The notes under the pieces: model-generated
Databases searched by the model: none
The model's input: only the letters and a program-made list of their open reading frames with translations
Told to the model about the DNA's origin: nothing
Shown: piece by piece, positions 7,536 to 15,411 of the stretch
How the letters are laid out: every line of letters begins with the position of its first letter
How positions within the stretch are numbered: position 1 is the stretch's first letter
Source of the DNA: Flavobacterium amniphilum
Lineage (GTDB): Bacteria; Bacteroidota; Bacteroidia; Flavobacteriales; Flavobacteriaceae
Direction: 5' to 3'
Length of the DNA stretch: 64,000 nt
NCBI RefSeq assembly: GCF_023634845.1
Contig: NZ_JAMLJL010000005.1
Coordinates: 211,346-275,345 of the forward strand
Program-made: the position numbers and the translations under genes

Positions 7536-8591
7536 ATGAAGATTGCTAAATACATTTTCTTATTAATCCTCCTTACAATAGGAACGGTTTCTGTTTTTGT
7601 TGCCACTAAGGACGGAAGCTATACAATTGAAAGAAAAAAGATTATTGATGTTCCCAAAAGCATCGTCTACAAATATGTAACCGACAAACAAAACTGGGAT
7701 TCCATTAATCCCTGGAAAGATGAAATCTGGAAAATCAACAAAATTGAAAATCCGGATGAAGAAACTCTGATTCATAACATTACCATTAATGAAATTGTTA
7801 ATGATTTGAAGCTTACTATAAAAGATACTTTAAACAAAAAAACTGTTTTAAGCTGGAAAACCGAGGGAAGTTTGTCTTTCAGGGACAAATTCCTAAGCAT
7901 CATCGGAAGAGGTGTCAGCAATGATTTTGCCGATAAGTTTGATGAAGGACTGAATTCCATCAACCATACACTTACAAGGGAAATCAATACTTATACTATT
8001 AAGTTGGACGGATTTATAAAACGCGATACCATTTTCTATATCCAGAAAGTAATGTCTGCAAAAGCCGAAGAAATTCCGCAAAAAATAAAATTTTATCTAC
8101 CTAAATTAAAAGAGCTTATTATAACAACTAACACTCCAACAAAGGGAGCTCCTTTTATTGTTTACCATCAAAAAGACACCGTAAACAATTTATATAAATT
8201 TTCATTGGCCATTCCAACAGCGAAAAAAGTGTATACATCCACCGACAGTGAATTTTACACAGGTCAAATCAACCCGTCCAGTACTGTAAAAGCTACTTTA
8301 ACCGGAAATTACAATCATAAAAAAGAAGCATTATCCAAAATCCGTGAATTCATGGTAAAAAACAATTTGGAACAAAGCGACAATTTCAAGGAAATTGAAG
8401 TCATCTCCAAAAACATCACAACCGATAAATCAGCATCTAAATGGATAACTGAAATTTTTGTACCAGTGAGACCGATAAAAAAAGAAGCTCCGGTAGAAAA
8501 AGCCAAAAGTGTTAATCAGGATTCGATAACAGAAGCGATTGTGAAAGACATTCTTAATGCTGACAAAAACAGAAAAAACAAACCACAATAA
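7536..8591 (+). CDS. SRPBCC / GyrI-like effector-binding domain protein
   Basis: A 351-residue protein with an N-terminal membrane anchor (residues 5-22), an SRPBCC/START-like domain (about 30-175; ERKKIIDVPKSIVYKYVTD, WKTEGSLSF), and a C-terminal domain of the AraC-effector-binding (GyrI-like) type (about 185-320), which ends in TEIFVPVRP. SRPBCC domains bind hydrophobic ligands, and GyrI-like domains bind small amphipathic compounds. The fusion is common in Flavobacteriaceae, but its ligand is unknown. The tail is a Lys-rich, probably disordered extension. A strong terminator follows. Confidence 0.75.
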   Translation: MKIAKYIFLLILLTIGTVSVFVATKDGSYTIERKKIIDVPKSIVYKYVTDKQNWDSINPWKDEIWKINKIENPDEETLIHNITINEIVNDLKLTIKDTLNKKTVLSWKTEGSLSFRDKFLSIIGRGVSNDFADKFDEGLNSINHTLTREINTYTIKLDGFIKRDTIFYIQKVMSAKAEEIPQKIKFYLPKLKELIITTNTPTKGAPFIVYHQKDTVNNLYKFSLAIPTAKKVYTSTDSEFYTGQINPSSTVKATLTGNYNHKKEALSKIREFMVKNNLEQSDNFKEIEVISKNITTDKSASKWITEIFVPVRPIKKEAPVEKAKSVNQDSITEAIVKDILNADKNRKNKPQ

Positions 8592-8594
8592 ATA

Positions 8595-8624
8595 AAAAAG
8601 CCGGTAAAAAATACCGGCTTTTTT
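8595..8624. terminator. Bidirectional terminator after SRPBCC gene
   Basis: AAAAAGCCGGTA and TACCGGCTTTTTT form a 12-bp stem with an A-rich loop, between the stop at 8591 and the convergent 3' end of tcdA at 8639. Confidence 0.9.
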
Positions 8625-8638
8625 ATTTATATTCTTCA

Positions 8639-9358
8639 CTATTGTTTTTTCAATAAATCCCTTACCACTTTCTCTGCTGCATGCAAGCCGAACAAAGCGG
8701 GCATCCAACTGTTGGTTCCGTAAAAAGATTTCTTGAAGTTTGAACCATCAGTCATTTTAACACTGTCGTAATCCGGTCTCTCGTGCGAGTAAACCACTTT
8801 AACACCACTTGAAATACCTTCAGTTTTTAATCGCTTACGTACTTGCTTAGCCAATGGGCAATAATCTGTTTTTGAAATATCCTTCACACATACTTTCCCG
8901 GCTTCAAACTTCCCTCCTGCTCCCATATTACTGATAATTTTTACCTTCTTACGTTTAGCTGCTATAATCAGGTTCAGTTTAGGCGTGATACTGTCAATGC
9001 AGTCCATCACATAATCGTATTCTTCAGTAACCAATTCAAAAGCTCTTTCCGGTGAAAGAAATTCCTGAACAATTGTTAATACCAATTCGGGATTGATATC
9101 CATCAAACGTGCTCCCATCAATTCTACTTTTGGCATTCCAACCGTTGAATGCAAAGCCGGTAACTGTCTGTTAATATTTGTGATATCCACCACATCTCCA
9201 TCCACAATGGTAATTTTACCCACTCCGGCACGGGCAACAAATTCGGCAGCAAAAGAACCAACACCACCCATACCAACTATCAATACATTGGAATTTTTTA
9301 ACTTTTCTAATCCTTCTTTTTTAAATAATAACTCTGCTCTTTCTTGCCACACTGCCAT
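8639..9358 (-). CDS. tcdA: tRNA threonylcarbamoyladenosine dehydratase
   Basis: TcdA (also CsdL/YgdL) is an E1-like enzyme that uses ATP to cyclise t6A at position 37 of ANN-decoding tRNAs to ct6A. The 239-residue protein shows the nucleotide-binding loop VLIVGMGGVGS (residues 25-35), the Arg/Asn motif DITNINRQLPAL, and DYVMDCIDSITPKLNLI. The C-terminal GTNSWMPALFGLHAAEKV is family-typical. It belongs to the ThiF/MoeB superfamily; the length and motif set distinguish it from MoeB and ThiF. Confidence 0.92.
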   Translation of the reverse strand: MAVWQERAELLFKKEGLEKLKNSNVLIVGMGGVGSFAAEFVARAGVGKITIVDGDVVDITNINRQLPALHSTVGMPKVELMGARLMDINPELVLTIVQEFLSPERAFELVTEEYDYVMDCIDSITPKLNLIIAAKRKKVKIISNMGAGGKFEAGKVCVKDISKTDYCPLAKQVRKRLKTEGISSGVKVVYSHERPDYDSVKMTDGSNFKKSFYGTNSWMPALFGLHAAEKVVRDLLKKQ

Positions 9359-9409
9359 TTTTACGATCTTTATTTTATTATACCTAATTATTTCTTTTTA
9401 ATCTATTCT

Positions 9410-10048
9410 CTAAATCTGAAACACTTTTTTGAAATTATTTTCAACCTGCTGTTCCACTTCTATATTTTTAATCAATGAAGCTTTATTATAAACTTCTTGA
9501 ATTGTCTCTTCTATAGTGTCTGTTTCCATAAAAAAACGGTCATTCGGTACTTTCTCAAAAACCGAAGCCAATTCAAGATTACGGAGCAGGTATTTACCAA
9601 AAGACAAATAAAATCCGTTATCCAGCAATGATTTTGCCACTTGAAAATTTTTAGAAAAACCATGAATAATCATTGGCTCTTCTATTTTCAATTTCTTTTT
9701 TATTTCGATAACTTCCTGATATGCTGAAACGCAGTGCAAAATTACAGGTTTTTTATATTTCTGTGCAAATACTAATTGTTTTTCAAAAACTGAAACCTGA
9801 AAATCCAAAGGAGTATCGATCCGTTTATCCAAACCACACTCGCCAAGAGCCATACAATTTGGCAATTGTAACTTTTCTTCAACAATTTTCAAATGTCTGT
9901 CCAAATTTTCCGGATCAATATACCAGGGATGGATTCCAATCGAAAAAAAATGTGCTTTTGGGTCAAAATCATAAGGATACTGATTTACAATTTCAAAAAC
10001 ATTTTCAGTTTCGGAAGCCTTGTGTGTATGAAGATTATACAACATCAA
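9410..10048 (-). CDS. TatD family metal-dependent hydrolase
   Basis: A 212-residue TIM-barrel hydrolase with the metal-binding motifs YNLHTHK at the N-terminus, ALGECGLDKR (metal-bridging Glu), PVILHCVSAYQE, IIHGFSKN, and METDT near the C-terminus. TatD-like enzymes are magnesium-dependent 3'-5' DNases/RNases linked to DNA repair and tRNA quality control. It is shorter than classical TatD (about 260) and belongs to the compact Bacteroidota subgroup. It overlaps the upstream DUF1684 gene by four bases (ATGA), so the two are translationally coupled. Confidence 0.85.
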   Translation of the reverse strand: MMLYNLHTHKASETENVFEIVNQYPYDFDPKAHFFSIGIHPWYIDPENLDRHLKIVEEKLQLPNCMALGECGLDKRIDTPLDFQVSVFEKQLVFAQKYKKPVILHCVSAYQEVIEIKKKLKIEEPMIIHGFSKNFQVAKSLLDNGFYLSFGKYLLRNLELASVFEKVPNDRFFMETDTIEETIQEVYNKASLIKNIEVEQQVENNFKKVFQI

Positions 10049-10638
10049 TCGTGGAATTTTTTAACTCCGGCATTTATTTCAATATCCAAATCATTTTCCA
10101 TAGGAACAATCGGACAGGAATACTTATAGTTATAAGCACAGTAAGGATTATAAGCTTTATTGAAATCAATAATCACTTCATTACCAACAGGAATGCGCAT
10201 ATCGAGATATCGCCCGCCTATGTAACTTTCTTTTCCGTTTGTCAAATCACTGAAGGGTAAGAAAAGATAATCTTCATATCCGGGTTTTTTCATTAAGTCT
10301 AAATTTTGGTATACCAACAATTTTAAATTTTTCTTACCTATCTGAAACTTCAATTCTCCGTAAATCCGGTATTTAGGTTTTCTCTCCGTAGTGGTTTTCA
10401 TTTCGAAAGTTTTACCTTCGATTCGGGTAAAAACAGCCTTTATTTTATAACTTTCATCAATCGAAAAAAAATCAAGCGACTTAAAATGTGCTAAATCTTC
10501 CTTCATTAACGGACTTGAAGTACTGTCTGCAAATTCCTTATTCAGATTTTGCTGGTAATCATATGCAGATTCCAATTTTTCCTGCCCGAAAACAACATTA
10601 AACGTAAAAAAAAGCAGTAAAAAATATATTCTTTTCAT
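10045..10638 (-). CDS. Secreted DUF1684 domain protein
   Basis: A 197-residue protein beginning MKRIYFLLLFFTFNVVFGQ, a Sec signal peptide. An upstream Met five residues earlier (10653) is possible but adds polar residues before the signal. The DUF1684 pattern is clear: YQQNLNKEFADS-SSPL, then GGRYLDMRIP, DFNKAYNPYCAYNYKYSCP and the final P-EN-L-I-I-AG. The paired Cys in NPYCAYNYKYSCP is conserved in the family. The function is unknown. It is upstream of, and overlaps, the TatD-like gene. Confidence 0.85.
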   Translation of the reverse strand: MKRIYFLLLFFTFNVVFGQEKLESAYDYQQNLNKEFADSTSSPLMKEDLAHFKSLDFFSIDESYKIKAVFTRIEGKTFEMKTTTERKPKYRIYGELKFQIGKKNLKLLVYQNLDLMKKPGYEDYLFLPFSDLTNGKESYIGGRYLDMRIPVGNEVIIDFNKAYNPYCAYNYKYSCPIVPMENDLDIEINAGVKKFHD

Positions 10639-10695
10639 TGTCGTATTTTTCACAAAATTAGGTTAAACAATTTTCACTTCAAAGCAGTATTTCAC

Positions 10696-10703
10696 TAACT
10701 TTG
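10696..10703 (+). promoter_or_regulatory. -7 box of the MFS gene
   Basis: TAACTTTG matches TAnnTTTG. It contains the TTG at 10701 that would otherwise be read as a start, so translation must begin downstream, at the ATG at 10722. Confidence 0.55.
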
Positions 10704-10721
10704 AGACTCATAATTTATACA

Positions 10722-11969
10722 ATGCTTCTTATAAACGCCTTCCTTCGCTACATTAATAACTTCAAGGGATTTTCAAAAGAAATTTGGATACTGACATTAA
10801 TGACATTCATCAACCGTGCCGGTACGATGGTTTTACCCTTTTTATCCAAATATTTAAATGAAGACCTGCACTTTGATTTAGATAAAGTGGGTTGGGTTTT
10901 GTTTTTCTTTGGTGTCGGATCAATGATAGGCTCCTGGCTGGGAGGCAAATTATCCGATAAGATTGGGTTTTACAAAATCATGATCTTCAGTTTACTTACA
11001 AGTGGTATTTCTTTTTTTATTTTACAGTATATAACCAGTTTCGTCGGATTATGTATAGGCATATTTTTGATTATGGTTGTCGCTGATATGTTCAGACCGG
11101 CCATGTTTGTTTCACTTGGCGCCTATGCAAAAAAAGAAAACAGAACAAGAGCGCTAACTTTAGTCCGCCTGGCAATCAACCTTGGTTTCGCGGCTGGTCC
11201 TGCCATGGGAGGTTTAATTATTATGAATATTGGTTATAAAGGGCTATTCTGGGTTGATGGTGCTACCTGTATTTTAGCCATATTGATTTTCTGGTGTTTT
11301 GTAAAAGAAAAGAAGCATTCAAAATTTACTGACAAAGAACATCCGGGAGAAGTTTTAACCCATTCCGTTTTCAAAGATAAAGCCTTTATGGTATTTCTGG
11401 CGAGTTGTTGTATCACGGGAATTTTATTCTTCCAGTTATTTACAACACTTCCACTCTATCATAAAGCACAGTTTAATCTAACCGAATTCCAGACAGGTTT
11501 ATTAATGATGATGAACGGATTATTGATATTCTTTTTAGAAATGCCATTAGTGAGTTATGTTGAAAGAAAGCAGTTCAATAAAGTAAATGTGGTAACATTG
11601 GGGGCTATTTGCATGACGGCCAGTTTATTTTTATTACTTATCAATCAATGGGTCGGAATACTAATTATCATGATGCTTTTTATGACATTCGGTGAGATGT
11701 TTGCCTTCCCTTTTTCAAATTCATTTGCCATGAGCCGGGCTCCGAAAGGACATGAAGGCAGATACATGGCCATATTCACCATGAGCTACAGTTTGGCACA
11801 TATTCTTAGCGGTAAAGTTGGTTTAGAGATTATTCATTACTTTAAAAACTACCAAGCCAATTGGATTTTTATGGGAACTTTAGGCGTGTTAGGCACATTC
11901 CTGGCATTATGGACCTTAAAAATCACCCGGTCAGAAAGTGATTTGGGCGAAATAAAAGCTAAAATATAA
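10722..11969 (+). CDS. MFS transporter, drug/H+ antiporter type
   Basis: A 415-residue major facilitator with about 12 hydrophobic segments. The MFS motif A between helices 2 and 3 reads GSWLGGKLSDKIGF, and helix 5 contains LGFAAGPAMGG, resembling the antiporter motif C. This places it among DHA1-type efflux carriers. The substrate cannot be predicted. It is transcribed alone, divergent from the DUF1684/TatD pair, and followed by a hairpin terminator. Confidence 0.85.
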   Translation: MLLINAFLRYINNFKGFSKEIWILTLMTFINRAGTMVLPFLSKYLNEDLHFDLDKVGWVLFFFGVGSMIGSWLGGKLSDKIGFYKIMIFSLLTSGISFFILQYITSFVGLCIGIFLIMVVADMFRPAMFVSLGAYAKKENRTRALTLVRLAINLGFAAGPAMGGLIIMNIGYKGLFWVDGATCILAILIFWCFVKEKKHSKFTDKEHPGEVLTHSVFKDKAFMVFLASCCITGILFFQLFTTLPLYHKAQFNLTEFQTGLLMMMNGLLIFFLEMPLVSYVERKQFNKVNVVTLGAICMTASLFLLLINQWVGILIIMMLFMTFGEMFAFPFSNSFAMSRAPKGHEGRYMAIFTMSYSLAHILSGKVGLEIIHYFKNYQANWIFMGTLGVLGTFLALWTLKITRSESDLGEIKAKI

Positions 11970-12022
11970 ATTTGGGTATATTTATTTCTGTACTAAAATT
12001 TACTCTTAAAATTTTCATAATT

Positions 12023-12050
12023 AAATTCCTGTCTCGGCAGGAATTTTTAA
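12023..12050 (+). terminator. Terminator after the MFS gene
   Basis: AAATTCCTG and CAGGAATTT form a nine-pair stem around a six-base loop, followed by TTTAATTTT. Confidence 0.8.
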
Positions 12051-12115
12051 TTTTAGCATGAACTCTCTGTAAAACAGAATCATACTTCCAAAAACTTTTT
12101 ATCAAACTTAAAATT

Positions 12116-12169
12116 TAGTTAAATAACTATAAAAATAGTTGCGTAACTAAATTTATAGTTATAAGTTTG
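12116..12169 (+). promoter_or_regulatory. Double BlaI-type operator over promoter
   Basis: Two 18-bp dyads with the same geometry, TAACTA-N6-TAGTTg at 12124-12141 and TAACTA-N6-TAGTTA at 12144-12161, lie 20 bp apart centre to centre, i.e. on the same DNA face. A further half-site TAGTTA at 12116-12121 makes a third, tighter dyad with the first. The second operator directly abuts the -7 box TAAGTTTG (12162-12169); a TTG at 12139-12141 sits 20 bp upstream as a -33 element. A BlaI dimer bound here would block RNA polymerase. Confidence 0.8.
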
Positions 12170-12187
12170 TTTTAACAAAATCAGATT

Positions 12188-12547
12188 ATGCAAAAGTTAA
12201 CCAATAAAGAAGAAGAGATCATGCACATTTTATGGAAACTTAAAAAAGCTTTCGTAAAAGAAGTTATGGCAGAGATCACAGAAGAGACTCCTCATTACAA
12301 TACTTTATCTACCATCATCAGAAATCTGGAAGATAAAGGATATGTGGCTCACAACGCCTTTGGAAACACCCATCAGTATTATCCGGTGGTTAGCATGGAA
12401 GAGTACCGCAAACGGTTTATGAAAACGGCAATTGAAAATTATTTCAACAGTTCGTACAAAAATTTAGTTTCATTCTTCGCTGAAGAACAAAAAATTTCGG
12501 CTGAGGAATTACGTGAGATTTTGGATATAATCGAACAGAAAAAATAA
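12188..12547 (+). CDS. BlaI/MecI/CopY family repressor
   Basis: A 119-residue winged-helix repressor. LTNKEEEIMHILWKLKKAFVKEVMAEI and HYNTLSTIIRNLEDKGYVAHNAFGNTHQYYPVVS are the recognition region and wing of the BlaI/MecI family. The C-terminus (about 80-119) is the dimerisation helix region that the BlaR1-type protease pathway cleaves. It overlaps the downstream M56 peptidase gene by one base (TAATG). Two symmetric operators overlap its promoter, so it is most likely autoregulated. No beta-lactamase is nearby, so the regulated stress is unknown. Confidence 0.92.
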   Translation: MQKLTNKEEEIMHILWKLKKAFVKEVMAEITEETPHYNTLSTIIRNLEDKGYVAHNAFGNTHQYYPVVSMEEYRKRFMKTAIENYFNSSYKNLVSFFAEEQKISAEELREILDIIEQKK

Positions 12548-14421
12548 TGGAAGCCTTTTTCATTTATCTAGTCAAAGCAAGTGCACTCATAGCAGTATAC
12601 TTCTTAGCATATCATTTATTACTGCGGAAAGAAACATTCTTTACAACAAACCGTTGGTTTTTATTGGCCGGATTAACCACCTCTGCAGTATTACCATTGT
12701 ATTTTATTACAAAGACCGTTATAGTAGAACGTCCAAAAGTAGCAATGGAAGATCTGATTGCGTATTCACAGATGAGCTCAATGACAGCTCCTCCGGAAGA
12801 AAGTCTGACAATGGATTGGATTCAGATTGGACTTCTGGCTTATGCACTGATTTCCTTGCTATATTTTGGAAAAATTTTAGCTAACCTTGCTTCACTTTTC
12901 AAATTGCTTTACAAAAAAGAAATTGTAAAGAAAGAACAATTCAGTTTAGTGGATTTAGATGATAATATTGCACCATTTTCATTCTTTAACTATATCGTTT
13001 TCAATTCCAATCATTATACAAAGGAAGAGTTACAAAGCATTTTACTGCATGAAAAAGTACACAGTCAGGAAAAGCATTCCATAGATGTTATGATTGCCAA
13101 GATTTTCTGTATCCTTTTTTGGTTCAACCCATTCATGTGGTTATACAAAAAAGCTATCATCCAAAATTTAGAATACATCGCTGATCAGAAAGCCAGTCAG
13201 CAAATCGAAGATAAAAAAGTGTACCAGAAAGCACTTTTAAAAGTAGTCACTCATCAAAACTGCTTGTCAATTACTAATCATTTTTACCAATCATTAATTA
13301 AAAAACGAATCGTTATGTTAAACAAAAATCAATCACGAAAAAGAAATTCCTGGAAGTATGCCTTGATTATTCCAGCCTTGGTAGCATTTATCATGCTGTT
13401 CCAAATCCGGGTTGTGGCTCAGGAAAAAGAAATCATTAAAAAGTCACAAGGCGGCATCTACATCACTACCAATAAAAATTCAAGTGATGAAGAAATGAAA
13501 AGCGATGCCAAAACTGCCAAAGAAAAATTTGGTGTTACTTTAAAGTATTCAAAAGTGAAACGTAATAAAAAAGGAGAAATTACCGGAATCAAAATTGAGT
13601 ACAAAGATAAAGACGGCCAACAGGGAATGGCCCAATTTAACAGTGATGAACCTATCCAACCTATTTATTTCCATAAAACAGGTGAAAAAATCGGATTTGG
13701 AAGACCTAACGAAATTCAGGTTTTCAAAGACAAGAAAAAGAAACACATCAATACAATCATTGCCGGCAACGAAGACGAAGACTCAAATTTTGATTTCGAT
13801 TTTGATTTTGATTTCCCTGACATGAAGGATATGATTGTTGATATTGATATTCCGGATGCTCCGGACGGACTTGATGTTCCTGAAGTACCAAACGGAAAAG
13901 ATGTTCCGGGTGTACCAAAATCTTTCAAAAGAAAAATCGTCATCAAAAAAGACGGCGAAAATGCACAGCCTGAAGTATATATCAATGGAAAAAAAATGGA
14001 TATTCCTTTAGCTGATCTTGAAAAAATGGACAAAGATTTCAATGGTAAATTTGAATTCAAAGACGGGGAAAACGGTCCTATGATTTTCAAATTCAATGAG
14101 GATGAAGTGTTCAAAATGAGCCGTGAAGACATCGAAAGAATCAAAGAAGATGCTATGGAAAATTCCAGAATCCATATGAAAAAAATGAAAGAGCATATGG
14201 AAAAAATGCGTCCGCAACTTGAGAGAATGAGAGAGATGAAAGAAGATTTCAAATGGGATTCAAAAAGCGAAGGTGACATGGACAAAGCACGTGAAGAAAT
14301 GATGAAGGCACGTGAAGAAATGTTAAAAGCCAAAGAAGAGATGATAAAAGCCCGTGAAGAAATGATGAAAGCTAAAAGCGAACAACAAAAGGCCGAGCAA
14401 ATTAAAACACGTAAAGCTTAA
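12547..14421 (+). CDS. BlaR1-type M56 membrane metallopeptidase
   Basis: A 624-residue protein with transmembrane helices at about 4-24, 38-56, 92-115 and 272-290. Its zinc site is HEKVH (H168, E169, H172) with E209 in NLEYIADQKA as third ligand, as in BlaR1/MecR1. In place of the penicillin-binding sensor domain it carries a ~330-residue periplasmic region. This has an acidic run (DFDFDFDFDFP), Pro/Asp/Val-rich repeats and a coiled tail of AREEMMKA units. BlaR1-like proteins are cytosolic zinc proteases that inactivate the BlaI repressor on sensing an external signal. The unusual sensor suggests a signal other than beta-lactam. Confidence 0.88.
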   Translation: MEAFFIYLVKASALIAVYFLAYHLLLRKETFFTTNRWFLLAGLTTSAVLPLYFITKTVIVERPKVAMEDLIAYSQMSSMTAPPEESLTMDWIQIGLLAYALISLLYFGKILANLASLFKLLYKKEIVKKEQFSLVDLDDNIAPFSFFNYIVFNSNHYTKEELQSILLHEKVHSQEKHSIDVMIAKIFCILFWFNPFMWLYKKAIIQNLEYIADQKASQQIEDKKVYQKALLKVVTHQNCLSITNHFYQSLIKKRIVMLNKNQSRKRNSWKYALIIPALVAFIMLFQIRVVAQEKEIIKKSQGGIYITTNKNSSDEEMKSDAKTAKEKFGVTLKYSKVKRNKKGEITGIKIEYKDKDGQQGMAQFNSDEPIQPIYFHKTGEKIGFGRPNEIQVFKDKKKKHINTIIAGNEDEDSNFDFDFDFDFPDMKDMIVDIDIPDAPDGLDVPEVPNGKDVPGVPKSFKRKIVIKKDGENAQPEVYINGKKMDIPLADLEKMDKDFNGKFEFKDGENGPMIFKFNEDEVFKMSREDIERIKEDAMENSRIHMKKMKEHMEKMRPQLERMREMKEDFKWDSKSEGDMDKAREEMMKAREEMLKAKEEMIKAREEMMKAKSEQQKAEQIKTRKA

Positions 14422-14426
14422 TACAT

Positions 14427-14455
14427 AAAAGACTGCCACAAGGCAGTCTTTCTTT
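14427..14455 (+). terminator. Terminator of the BlaI/BlaR1-type operon
   Basis: AAAAGACTGCC and GGCAGTCTTTC form an 8-bp core stem with a CACAA loop and T-rich tail, immediately after the stop codon. Confidence 0.85.
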
Positions 14456-14461
14456 TTTATA

Positions 14462-14469
14462 TATATTTG
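14462..14469 (+). promoter_or_regulatory. -7 box of the 48-residue gene
   Basis: TATATTTG, a perfect TAnnTTTG, ends 12 bases before the ATG at 14482. Confidence 0.6.
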
Positions 14470-14481
14470 CAAAAAAAAGTT

Positions 14482-14628
14482 ATGTATAAAATTTTAGCAA
14501 AACTAAACAAGATAATCTTACCCAGCTTCACAAAACAACAACTGGATCCTGCAAAAGCAAAAAAATGGCAATTGGCAATATTGGGATGGCGCTATTACGT
14601 AACAACAAGAGCTTTATCTAGTAAGTAA
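14482..14628 (+). CDS. Conserved 48-residue basic protein
   Basis: ATG at 14482 to TAA at 14626 encodes a 48-residue basic peptide (MYKILAKLNKIILPSFTKQQ..., ending GWRYYVTTRALSSK). It contains an amphipathic LNKIILPSF segment and a KKWQLAILGWRYY segment. Near-identical short proteins occur next to apt in related flavobacteria as far as I recall, sometimes labelled SsrA-binding, which the sequence itself does not support. It has its own consensus -7 box with a very short leader. Its last 11 bases overlap the 3' end of the convergent apt gene. Confidence 0.65.
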   Translation: MYKILAKLNKIILPSFTKQQLDPAKAKKWQLAILGWRYYVTTRALSSK

Positions 14629-15130
14629 CCGCTGCAAAGATTTCATTTTCTTTGATTTTTTCCCTTCCGTTCAGGAAAGAAAGTTCAATAAGGAAATTAC
14701 ATTGCACAATCTCCCCTCCCAACCTTTCAACCAATTCGCAGACCGCCTTAGCCGTTCCTCCAGTTGCCAGTACGTCATCGTGAATTAGTACTTTATCTCC
14801 TTTTTTAATAGCATCCGTATGAATTTCCAGCGTATCCTGACCATATTCCAATTCGTATGTAGCCGAAATGGTCTCATAGGGTAATTTATTAGGTTTGCGT
14901 ACCGGAATAAAACCGGCATCCAGTTTTTGGGCCAATAACGTCCCAAAGAAAAACCCTCTAGACTCGACTCCAACCACCTTGTCAATTTGCTTATCTTTTA
15001 AAGTTGACAACAGGGTTTCGGTCATTTTTTCCCGGGCTTCTGCATTTAAAAGCAAAGGAGTGATGTCTTTGAATAAAATTCCTTCTTTTGGAAAGTCCTG
15101 TATATCACGGAAATACTGTTCTAAATTCAT
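14618..15130 (-). CDS. apt: Adenine phosphoribosyltransferase
   Basis: Apt makes AMP from adenine and PRPP in purine salvage. The 170-residue length is standard. The PRPP-binding motif is VLIHDDVLATGGTA (about residues 113-126), and the N-terminus has the family blocks DFPKEGILFKDITPLL and VVGVESRGFFFG. It is convergent with the 48-residue gene and divergent from the tRNA-Arg gene. Confidence 0.96.
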   Translation of the reverse strand: MNLEQYFRDIQDFPKEGILFKDITPLLLNAEAREKMTETLLSTLKDKQIDKVVGVESRGFFFGTLLAQKLDAGFIPVRKPNKLPYETISATYELEYGQDTLEIHTDAIKKGDKVLIHDDVLATGGTAKAVCELVERLGGEIVQCNFLIELSFLNGREKIKENEIFAAVTY

Positions 15131-15157
15131 TTTTATTTAATTTTTTAAAAAATATCC

Positions 15158-15188
15158 TTTGCAAGTTACACATTTGTTTCTATATTTG
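15158..15188 (+). promoter_or_regulatory. Promoter of tRNA-Arg
   Basis: TTTG at 15158-15161, 19-bp spacer, then TATATTTG at 15181-15188: an excellent match to the full Bacteroidota promoter (TTTG, 17-23 bp, TAnnTTTG). The start of transcription would fall near 15195, about 40 bases before the mature tRNA. Confidence 0.75.
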
Positions 15189-15232
15189 CACCCGCTAACA
15201 AGGTAATACAGCAATGTATTTCTGAAGCAAAC

Positions 15233-15306
15233 GGCCTCGTGGCGCAACTGAATAGCGCATCTGATTACGGCTCAGAAGGTTACAGGTTTGAATCCTGTCG
15301 AGGTCA
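15233..15306 (+). tRNA. tRNA-Arg (ACG)
   Basis: A 74-nt cloverleaf. The acceptor arm GGCCTCG pairs with CGAGGTC (one G-U), the anticodon arm TCTGA/TCAGA encloses TTACGGC with anticodon ACG, and the T arm ACAGG/CCTGT encloses TTTGAAT. The discriminator is A, and CCA is not encoded. ACG is expected to be edited to ICG by TadA and to read CGU, CGC and CGA. Confidence 0.95.
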
Positions 15307-15307
15307 C

Positions 15308-15334
15308 AAAAGCCCACCAAACGGTGGGCTTTTT
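15308..15334 (+). terminator. Terminator of tRNA-Arg
   Basis: AAAAGCCCACC and GGTGGGCTTTT form an 11-bp stem around AAAC, starting two bases after the tRNA. Confidence 0.9.
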
Positions 15335-15384
15335 AATTTCTCCTAAATTCCTTTCCATCAAATTTTATTTATCTGATTTTTAGC

Positions 15385-15392
15385 TATATTTG
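15385..15392 (+). promoter_or_regulatory. -7 box of the CHASE-PAS kinase operon
   Basis: TATATTTG lies 19 bases before the GTG start at 15412. Confidence 0.55.
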
Positions 15393-15411
15393 CCAGCTAA
15401 ACAAATTTAAA

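Noticed and set aside
10701..10721. TTG start for the MFS transporter
   Set aside because: It overlaps the -7 box TAACTTTG; the ATG at 10722 is better placed.
13716..14333. 205-codon minus-strand frame opposite the BlaR1-type gene
   Set aside because: A shadow of the biased GAA/GAT-rich coding strand; Ser/Phe/Ile-rich low-complexity peptide with no start signal.
12188..14421. Beta-lactam resistance operon
   Set aside because: There is no penicillin-binding sensor domain in the M56 protein and no beta-lactamase or mecA-like gene nearby.
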